Made by a program: the position numbers and the translations under genes. The notes under the pieces were generated by a model that was not told the origin of the DNA, searched no databases, and saw nothing but the letters and a program-made list of their open reading frames with translations. DNA of 64,000 nt, taken from NCBI GenBank assembly GCA_945901065.1, contig CAMDKI010000010.1:62001-126000 (forward strand). Reading direction: 5' to 3'. Of this stretch, positions 58,160 to 64,000 are shown one piece after another (positions within the stretch are counted from its first letter, which is position 1; every line of letters starts with the position of its first letter). Origin of the DNA: Chitinophaga pinensis (GTDB lineage Bacteria; Bacteroidota; Bacteroidia; Chitinophagales; CAIOSU01).

Positions 58160-59512
58160 ATGAGATTGCTCATAGTTGCGTTCGCCATTCTGGTTAGCCA
58201 GAACATTCTATTTGCCGGAGCCGGAAACCGCAAATTAATTTCGGGCCCTATGCAGGGCCACACTACTGCCACCTATACCAATATGTGGATTTTGGTTCAA
58301 GATGCAGGCATGGCTTCGGTTACGCTTATTGACACTTTAACTGGCGCGCGCTTCACTACTATGCTCAAAACAGAAGGCAACGCAGTATACGAAGATTATT
58401 TTGCACTCTTGTTTGAGTTTAACGATTTGCCAACCAACCATATATACAGGGCCGAAATAACTGTTGACAGTGAACATTACGAAATTGACCGTATTTACCA
58501 TACCGCTAAGACCAATGTAACCGATACCTATCGTTTTATGGTTACCTCTTGTGCCCTTACCGTGCCTGTTGGTTTGCGTTGGTTGCACCCAGGCATTGAG
58601 GATAGAACATACAAACATGTGGTAAAAACCGAAGCCGATTTTAATCTTTGGATTGGGGATTATTTATATTTTTTCCCAAAACACTACAAATCACCCGAAA
58701 ATATGGCTGCGCATTGGGTATGGAAACGAAAAAGGAGGCTTATCGCCAATTTTACGGAAAGCATGCCCCAATATAGTATTTGGGACGACCATGAGTACGG
58801 ATGGAACGATGCCGATGCCAGTTTCGTATTCAAAGAGCAAGCGCTCAATTTATTCAGCAAGTACTGGGCGAATCCCGCTTACGGCACTCCTGAGACACCG
58901 GGTTGTTTCTTTAAGTTTGATTATCTCGATTCAGAGTTTTTTATGCTCGACGACCGATATTATCGCACCCAACCCAATGATAGCATCCCTACTGTTTTAG
59001 GTACTGGTCAAATGGCCTGGTTTAAACAGAATCTCAAACAATCAAAGGCCGTATTCAAATTCATTAGCATAGGCAGCCAAGTGTTCAATCAGTTGTCAGA
59101 GCATGAATGCTATTGGCATTATAAAGACGAATTGGGTGATATTATCAAATTCATTAAGGACGAGAATATAAGCGGAGTGATCTTCCTAACCGGAGATAGG
59201 CATCATAGTGAGGTATTGAAACTGGACGTGGAGGGTAGCTACCCATTGTATGAGTTTACCAGCTCGGGTATTACCAGTTTCCGACGTCGCACCCGCAGAA
59301 CTACTGAAAGTGAAAATCCAAATCGCATTCCGGGTACTTTGGCCGATTACCAAAATTATGGCCGCGTAACTATTGAGGGCGAAACTGGCAACCGTGTTTG
59401 TTTAATGGAGATTTTTGATAACCGTGGTAAGTTGGTTTGGGCACATCGCATTAATCAAAACGAGCTTACAGCCAAACCTAGCAATGTAAACGTGCCAGTG
59501 AAGGTTGAGTAG
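58160..59512 (+). CDS. PhoD-like alkaline phosphatase D family protein
   Basis: 450 residues with a signal peptide (MRLLIVAFAILVSQNILFA). A short fibronectin-like N-terminal domain (about 25-115), then the PhoD metallophosphatase core: LWIGDYLYFFPKH, QYSIWDDHEYGWNDAD, YFMLDDRYYRT-like FMLDDRYYR and GVIFLTGDRHHSEVL. The family uses Fe3+/Ca2+ and cleaves phosphodi- and monoesters in the periplasm. It is exported but not T9SS-tagged. Stands alone with a 158-nt leader. Phosphate control is plausible, but no Pho-box is apparent. Confidence 0.88.
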   Translation: MRLLIVAFAILVSQNILFAGAGNRKLISGPMQGHTTATYTNMWILVQDAGMASVTLIDTLTGARFTTMLKTEGNAVYEDYFALLFEFNDLPTNHIYRAEITVDSEHYEIDRIYHTAKTNVTDTYRFMVTSCALTVPVGLRWLHPGIEDRTYKHVVKTEADFNLWIGDYLYFFPKHYKSPENMAAHWVWKRKRRLIANFTESMPQYSIWDDHEYGWNDADASFVFKEQALNLFSKYWANPAYGTPETPGCFFKFDYLDSEFFMLDDRYYRTQPNDSIPTVLGTGQMAWFKQNLKQSKAVFKFISIGSQVFNQLSEHECYWHYKDELGDIIKFIKDENISGVIFLTGDRHHSEVLKLDVEGSYPLYEFTSSGITSFRRRTRRTTESENPNRIPGTLADYQNYGRVTIEGETGNRVCLMEIFDNRGKLVWAHRINQNELTAKPSNVNVPVKVE

Positions 59513-59614
59513 TCTACTTCAGTTAAATTAAGTTAACCCAAAATATCTTCATATTAGTTTATGGAATAGTTGCCGTTGTAGCATCATACACACAAACAAC
59601 TAAACTATAAGCTT

Positions 59615-60526
59615 ATGAAAACCATTTGGCTCTTAACTCTTGCCACCATTTTGTTTATCGGTTGCCATTCTGCCTCAGAATCTTCAGATGCTGAAAGTTA
59701 TGGTTACGCTTCCACTGAGGCTGACTTTGTATCCAAAATAGAGGCTGCACCTGAACCAGCGGCATCTCCATCTATCAATGTAACCACGAACGGGTTTACG
59801 GATGCTAACTTAAGTGGTTCGTTTGCAGTTACTCAACCTTCAACTCCGACCATTAAAACGCCAGACAAAATCATTAAAACTGGCTACATTGAAATGGAGG
59901 TAGACAACTATGCCAAAACCCTTTCCGATTTGGCACAAAGGGTGCAAGCTGCACAAGGGTATATTAGTAGCCAAAATGAGCAGCGCGACAACTACCGCAT
60001 TACCAATACCTTGAGCATCAGAGTGGTGAACCAAAACTTCGATGCCCTAATCAATGGACTTGGTGAAATAGCTAAAAAAGTAGTGAGTAAAAGTGTGAAT
60101 ATGCAGGATGTAAGTGAAGAATATACCGATGTAGCTGCGCGCCTTAAAACCAAGAAGGAAGTGGCTGCGCGCTATAGCGACATTCTGAAATCAGCGAAAA
60201 CGATCAAAGATATTTTGGCGGTCGAGGAGCAATTGCGTGTCATCCGCGAAGAGATTGAATCTTCAGAAGGGAGATTGAAATACCTAAACGACCAAGTATC
60301 GTACAGCACCATTACGTTGCAAATATATGAGGAGCTTGAGTACCATGAGCCTGCCGCCCTGCAAGCAAATTTTGGCCAAAAACTGCTATCGGCAGTTACC
60401 GGTGGCTGGAACGGTTTGCTTGGTTTTACTATCGGGCTGGTAACCATATGGCCTATGCTAATAGTAATAGTGATATCGGTTGTGCTTTTAGTTCGCAGGG
60501 TAAGGCGCAGAAGGGCAGTGACCTAA
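59615..60526 (+). CDS. DUF4349 domain-containing lipoprotein
   Basis: 303 residues. Lipobox IGC (Cys about residue 17). A disordered Ser/Ala-rich stretch precedes the DUF4349 domain (about 85-290): IIKTGYIEMEVDNYAKTLSDLAQRVQAAQGYISSQNEQ, a coiled-coil (KEVAARYSDILKSAKTIKDILAVEEQLRVIREEIESSEGRLKYLNDQ), YSTITLQIYEE, and a C-terminal transmembrane helix followed by RRVRRRRAV. Anchored at both ends, so probably spans periplasm between membranes or loops back to one. Function unknown. Confidence 0.85.
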   Translation: MKTIWLLTLATILFIGCHSASESSDAESYGYASTEADFVSKIEAAPEPAASPSINVTTNGFTDANLSGSFAVTQPSTPTIKTPDKIIKTGYIEMEVDNYAKTLSDLAQRVQAAQGYISSQNEQRDNYRITNTLSIRVVNQNFDALINGLGEIAKKVVSKSVNMQDVSEEYTDVAARLKTKKEVAARYSDILKSAKTIKDILAVEEQLRVIREEIESSEGRLKYLNDQVSYSTITLQIYEELEYHEPAALQANFGQKLLSAVTGGWNGLLGFTIGLVTIWPMLIVIVISVVLLVRRVRRRRAVT

Positions 60527-60567
60527 ATTCATTACTTGCCAGTATTTTGTTAATTTGCAGGCGCAGC

Positions 60568-61395
60568 ATGAACCAGCACGCAACCATACCCCATTTTGAT
60601 GTGCCAGAGGGCAAAAAGGTATACTTCATTAGCGATGTGCACCTCGGCACGCCCGATGCCAACAGCAGCCGGGTACGGGAAACTTTATTGGTTGACTGGC
60701 TAACTCAAATAAGTGCAGATGCCGCAGCCTTGTTCATTGTTGGCGACTTGTTCGACTTTTGGTACGAATACCGCAAGGCTGTGCCCAAGGGTTATGTACG
60801 GGTATTGGGTAAATTGGCGGAGCTGCGTGATAAGGAATTGCCTATCTATTTTTTTACGGGCAACCATGACCAATGGATGTGGGACTATATGCAGCAAGAG
60901 TTGGGTATACCCGTTTTCAAAAAAGAGCAGCAGACCATTATCAATGGCAAGAAGTTCTTTATAGCCCATGGTGATGGACTTGGCCCCGGCGACCATGGCT
61001 ACAAGTTCATCAAAAAGATATTTACCAATCCGTTTTTCCAATGGTGCTTTCGTTGGGTACATCCTGATGTTGGCATTACTATTGCTGAGTTTTGGAGCCG
61101 CAGCAGCAGATATGCTAATGGCCCCGTGCTAGAGCATTACTTAGGCGATGATAAGGAGTGGCTGGTGCAGTTTAGCCAAAGCGTGCTGCAAAAAGAACAT
61201 TTTGATTACTTAATTTTTGGCCATCGGCACTTGGCGTTGGATGTTACCTTCCCTTCGGGTAGCAGGTACCTAAACCTTGGCGATTGGCTCAATTACTATA
61301 CTTATGCCGTATTCGATGGGCAAGACCTACAATTACTTTCGTATCGCGATGCTGACCCTAGCCTTGATGTGCTGGTGCGCAAGCTTGGCAGCTAG
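60568..61395 (+). CDS. lpxH: UDP-2,3-diacylglucosamine diphosphatase
   Basis: 275 residues. Calcineurin-type phosphatase of lipid A synthesis. Metal motifs: FISDVHLGTP (Asp, His), VGDLFDFWYEY, FTGNHDQW, AHGDG and FGHRHLAL. The track ORF starts at 60448, 40 residues upstream within the DUF4349 gene; the ATG at 60568 gives the family start. The next gene starts inside its last 47 nt. Confidence 0.92.
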   Translation: MNQHATIPHFDVPEGKKVYFISDVHLGTPDANSSRVRETLLVDWLTQISADAAALFIVGDLFDFWYEYRKAVPKGYVRVLGKLAELRDKELPIYFFTGNHDQWMWDYMQQELGIPVFKKEQQTIINGKKFFIAHGDGLGPGDHGYKFIKKIFTNPFFQWCFRWVHPDVGITIAEFWSRSSRYANGPVLEHYLGDDKEWLVQFSQSVLQKEHFDYLIFGHRHLALDVTFPSGSRYLNLGDWLNYYTYAVFDGQDLQLLSYRDADPSLDVLVRKLGS

Positions 61396-62131
61396 CAATT
61401 ATACGCTGGTATATAGCCAGCTTATAAAAGGCACAGTGCTCACCTCCGATAAGTTTGGGGCTGCCTACGTTATTACTAGCAAAAAGGAGTTGTACAAATT
61501 CAGCCCAACGGCCAATGCGTTTGTTACTTATAGTCTCATTAAATATGGGCAGCCTACCCACATTGATGCTAGCAACCCGCTAAAAGTGATGCTGTTTTTC
61601 AATGATTACGACATCATCGTGTTTTTGGACAATACCCTATCCGAAAAAACAGTGGTGCGCCTACAAAACCTCGGCTTGCAGCAAGTTGAAGTGGTTTGTT
61701 TAGCCTTGGACAACAATATTTGGATGTACGATGAGCTAATATTTAAGCTCCGTAAAGTTGACGAAAATCTTAACGTTATTCGCGAGAGCGACGATTTGAG
61801 CCTGCTGTTCAATGCCATGATTAAGCCTACCTTTTTGTTGGAAGCCGATAATCGCCTATTTGTAAATGTGCCCAATATGGGTGTGCATGTGTTTGATGTG
61901 TTCGGTGCTTTCAGCCAAACCATCGCTCTAAAGGATTTAGACGATTTTCAGGTGTTTAAGCAGCAATTGGTTTATTTTAAAGCGGGTAAGCTTTACAGCT
62001 ACAACCTACAAACTTTCGATACCCGCCAAATACCTTTGCCCGAAGTTAGCGGTACCATATTGGATGCACATATACAGAGCGAACGCTTGGTGGTGTTAAC
62101 GGATACGGAGTTATTGGTGTATGCTTATTGA
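61349..62131 (+). CDS. Hypothetical exported protein, beta-propeller-like
   Basis: 260 residues from the ATG at 61349, overlapping lpxH by 47 nt in another frame. Signal peptide MLTLALMCWCASLAAS. The remainder consists of regular beta strands with propeller-like spacing (VLTSDKFGAAYVITSKKELYKFSP, DIIVFLDNTLSEKT, LDNNIWMYDELIFKLRKVDENL, LEADNRLFVNVPNMGVHVFDVFGAF, QLVYFKAGKLYSYNLQTFDT). Similar proteins are common in Bacteroidota next to lpxH-like genes; role unknown. Confidence 0.75.
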   Translation: MLTLALMCWCASLAASNYTLVYSQLIKGTVLTSDKFGAAYVITSKKELYKFSPTANAFVTYSLIKYGQPTHIDASNPLKVMLFFNDYDIIVFLDNTLSEKTVVRLQNLGLQQVEVVCLALDNNIWMYDELIFKLRKVDENLNVIRESDDLSLLFNAMIKPTFLLEADNRLFVNVPNMGVHVFDVFGAFSQTIALKDLDDFQVFKQQLVYFKAGKLYSYNLQTFDTRQIPLPEVSGTILDAHIQSERLVVLTDTELLVYAY

Positions 62132-62132
62132 G

Positions 62133-62291
62133 GTTACGAGTTACGAGTTACGGGTTTCGAGTTCGATTTTGGTTCGTATTAATATCCAAATTTGATTTAC
62201 AACATCGCGCATATTCCAACTCGGAATTCGTAACCCGTAACCAGCAACTACATTTTTTCCAACTCGCAACCCGTAACTCGCAACTCGTAAC
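62133..62291. repeat. Mirrored heptamer element, family A (three arms)
   Basis: Left arm 62133-62163 is 31 nt (GTTACGA, GTTACGA, GTTACGG, GTTTCGA, GTT). Two right arms follow in the inverted sense: 62218-62248 and 62261-62291, each 31 nt. The last right arm directly abuts the promoter box of prfA. Loop of 54 nt. Confidence 0.85.
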
Positions 62292-62299
62292 TATCTTTG
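62292..62299 (+). promoter_or_regulatory. TAnnTTTG promoter box of prfA
   Basis: TATCTTTG followed by CCCC and ATG (4-nt spacer). It begins at the next base after the family A arm, so the arm occupies the upstream promoter region. Confidence 0.6.
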
Positions 62300-62303
62300 C
62301 CCC

Positions 62304-63377
62304 ATGCTAGAGAAACTAGAACAATTAAAGAACAAGTGGGAAGACCTAGAGCAGCGCCTTTCAGATCCGTCGGTATTGTCTGACCAGAAGCGCTTTAAGC
62401 AGGTGAGCAAAGAGTATAAAGACTTAGGTGTAATAGTAGCTGCGTATAAAAGGTACAAAAACGTAGTGGACAATATCCGGAGCAATAAAGAGCTACTGCG
62501 TACCGAAAAAGATGAAGAGTTTAGGGAAATGGCCAAGCTTGACCTTGCCGAGTTGGAAACACAGCAAGAGGCAATGGAGGCAGATATCCGTATGCTCTTG
62601 GTGCCGAAAGACCCAGAAGATGAGCGCGATGTAATGGTGGAGATACGCGCCGGAACAGGTGGCGACGAGGCAGGCATTTTTGCTGCCGACCTTTTTCGTA
62701 TGTACACTCGCTTTTTCGATTTGCAAGGCTGGAAATACGAAGTGTTGAACGAAAGCCCAGGAACCTTAGGTGGCTACAAAGAGGTAGTAATGGAAGTAAT
62801 CGGCGATGAGGTATATAGCGTAATGAAGTATGAAAGTGGGGTGCACCGTGTGCAGCGTGTGCCCGCTACTGAGTCGCAAGGCCGCATACACACCTCGGCT
62901 GCATCGGTAGCCGTTATGCCAGAGGCCGATGAAGTGGACGTGCACCTCGACCCTAAAGACATTAAAGTAGATACTTTCCGCAGCAGTGGTGCAGGTGGTC
63001 AGCACGTAAACAAAGTAGAATCGGCAGTGCGGATGACACACATGCCTACCGGTATAGTAGTGGAGTGCCAGGCAGAGCGCAGCCAGATAAAGAACCGCGA
63101 ATCGGCAATGAAGAGTCTGCGTACCAAGTTATATGAAGTTGAGTTGGAGAAACGAAACGCCGAAGTGGCAGCAAAGCGCAAAACCCTCGTTTCAACTGGC
63201 GACCGTAGTGCCAAAATACGCACCTACAACTACCCGCAGGGGCGCATTACCGACCACCGAATCGGCTTTACGAGCTACAATTTACCCGATTTTATGGGAG
63301 GTAACATCAACGAAATGATACAGGCGCTGCAATTGGCCGAAAATATGGAGAAACTGAAGGCTGGCGGACTAGCTTAA
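62304..63377 (+). CDS. prfA: Peptide chain release factor 1
   Basis: 357 residues, normal length. Recognises UAA and UAG stop codons. The GGQ motif is in RSSGAGGQHVNKVESAVRM (about residue 230), and the stop-codon-recognition region PATE (RVPATESQGRIHTSAASVAV) of RF1 rather than RF2's SPF is present. Terminal segment ENMEKLKAGGLA. Start ATG follows TATCTTTG by 4 nt. Confidence 0.96.
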   Translation: MLEKLEQLKNKWEDLEQRLSDPSVLSDQKRFKQVSKEYKDLGVIVAAYKRYKNVVDNIRSNKELLRTEKDEEFREMAKLDLAELETQQEAMEADIRMLLVPKDPEDERDVMVEIRAGTGGDEAGIFAADLFRMYTRFFDLQGWKYEVLNESPGTLGGYKEVVMEVIGDEVYSVMKYESGVHRVQRVPATESQGRIHTSAASVAVMPEADEVDVHLDPKDIKVDTFRSSGAGGQHVNKVESAVRMTHMPTGIVVECQAERSQIKNRESAMKSLRTKLYEVELEKRNAEVAAKRKTLVSTGDRSAKIRTYNYPQGRITDHRIGFTSYNLPDFMGGNINEMIQALQLAENMEKLKAGGLA

Positions 63378-63497
63378 TTTTACCATTGTTACCAATTGAA
63401 CCTTTCCTTTCATTGCAACCTTATAAAGGTTAATGCGTTCTTTATGATTATTGGGTTCTGATTCAGAATCCTTAACTTTATCCTTCCAAAATAGCCT

Positions 63498-64000
63498 ATG
63501 ATTATCACTCGCATTGTTGTATTTACGCTCTTGGTAGGCTTCATGGCCATACCAGCGCAAGCCTTAGAAGTGCAAGTGCGCCATTGCCGTTTTTATGCGC
63601 CAGAGATAGGCCCTTATGTAGAGACTGATTTACTAGTGCTAGGCAACAGCATTAAATATGTGCCTGTTGCCAATGGGCTTTATAGAGGCGCAGTTGAGGT
63701 TACGCTCATATACAAGCAAAATGGAGAAGTAAAGGCATTTGATAAATACGTGCTAAATACCGTTGATATTGCCGATACCTTAAACGTAAATGTGGGGTTG
63801 GTTGATAAGCAGCGCTTCGTATTGCCTAATGGCACCTATGCACTTGAAGCTACTTTTAAAGACATTAACTCAGGCAAGATCGAAACCCATCAGGAAGACT
63901 TAGTTATTGACTATGACTACAAGCAAATAAAATTTAGCGACATTAGTTTGGTTGATGAGTACAAGGCTAGCGATGAAAGTAGCGTTTATACAAAGAGCGG
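63498..64000 (+). CDS. Exported protein, N-terminal part (partial, runs off the window)
   Basis: Not in the ORF track because it has no stop in the window. From the ATG at 63498 the frame is open for 167 codons. Signal peptide (MIITRIVVFTLLVGFMAIPAQA), then strands such as LEVQVRHCRFYAPEIGPYVETDLLV, GAVEVTLIYKQNGEVKAFDKYVL and FVLPNGTYALEATFKDI. This resembles the N-terminal beta-sandwich of Bacteroidota GWxTD-type and related surface proteins, but I cannot confirm it. An imperfect TAACTTTA box lies at 63473-63480 and a 13-bp palindrome at 63456-63468. Confidence 0.75.
   Translation, partial: MIITRIVVFTLLVGFMAIPAQALEVQVRHCRFYAPEIGPYVETDLLVLGNSIKYVPVANGLYRGAVEVTLIYKQNGEVKAFDKYVLNTVDIADTLNVNVGLVDKQRFVLPNGTYALEATFKDINSGKIETHQEDLVIDYDYKQIKFSDISLVDEYKASDESSVYTKS

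Overview
The window looks like a chromosomal segment of a free-living Bacteroidota bacterium, probably of the Chitinophagales, Sphingobacteriales or Saprospirales type; I cannot place it more finely. The evidence is direct: a ubiE-porT pair, type IX secretion (T9SS) C-terminal sorting tails, DUF4476 and DUF4349 proteins, the fabH-efp-accB-accC order, TAnnTTTG promoter boxes and an almost complete lack of Shine-Dalgarno sequences. Coding density is high. I see no tRNA, rRNA, CRISPR array, prophage or insertion sequence.

Layout. 1-8955: end of a penicillin acylase-like gene, small membrane and lipoprotein genes, then housekeeping genes (pssA, purS, rsmI, lnt, engB, menaquinone methyltransferase, porT) with an HxlR regulator divergent from an NmrA-like oxidoreductase. 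9246-12762: a three-gene signalling unit (small conserved protein, cNMP-binding histidine kinase, and a response regulator fused to a thioredoxin-reductase-like flavoprotein without redox cysteines). 13106-14858: a toxin-antitoxin module with two tandem antitoxin paralogues and one ParE/RelE toxin, overlapping a DUF2279-type gene. 15014-24632: hemolysin/CNNM protein, PhnP-like hydrolase, upp, a deacetylase-like protein, thioesterase, TlpA-like lipoprotein, grpE-dnaJ, a HAD protein. 24678-34506: orphan 7TM-DISM histidine kinase downstream of a shortened methylmalonyl-CoA mutase small subunit, an rRNA methyltransferase, a holin/YtxH cluster, truA, an ABC exporter. 34591-40884: a methyltransferase, a striking 12-unit tryptophan-rich repeat protein, a response regulator, lolE-like permease with rbfA, an MsbA-like exporter.

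41045-48345 is the most distinctive region: a cobalamin riboswitch heads a minus-strand series encoding a T9SS-exported beta-propeller, a SUMF1/formylglycine-generating-enzyme-like protein, a short T9SS-tagged protein, a BtuB-like TonB receptor and a BtuG-like beta-propeller lipoprotein. I read this as a vitamin B12 capture and uptake locus in which part of the surface machinery appears to be delivered by T9SS. 48431-64000: PaiB-like regulator, carbonic anhydrase, AlkD-like protein, DUF4476 protein, fabH, efp, accB, accC, ctaA, PhoD-like phosphatase, lpxH, prfA and the start of a further exported protein.

The intergenic DNA carries a second unexpected layer. Nearly thirty short elements (mostly 26-35 nt) each consist of about four degenerate copies of a 7- or 8-nt word. 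The words differ between families (GTTACGA, AATCGTA, TTTTCAAA, TTATTGG, GARATRT and others) but the four-copy design is shared. They sit within a few nucleotides of start or stop codons, and some form mirrored pairs around a 46-145 nt loop. Several genes also have a TAnnTTTG box only 4-7 nt before ATG, which predicts leaderless transcripts.
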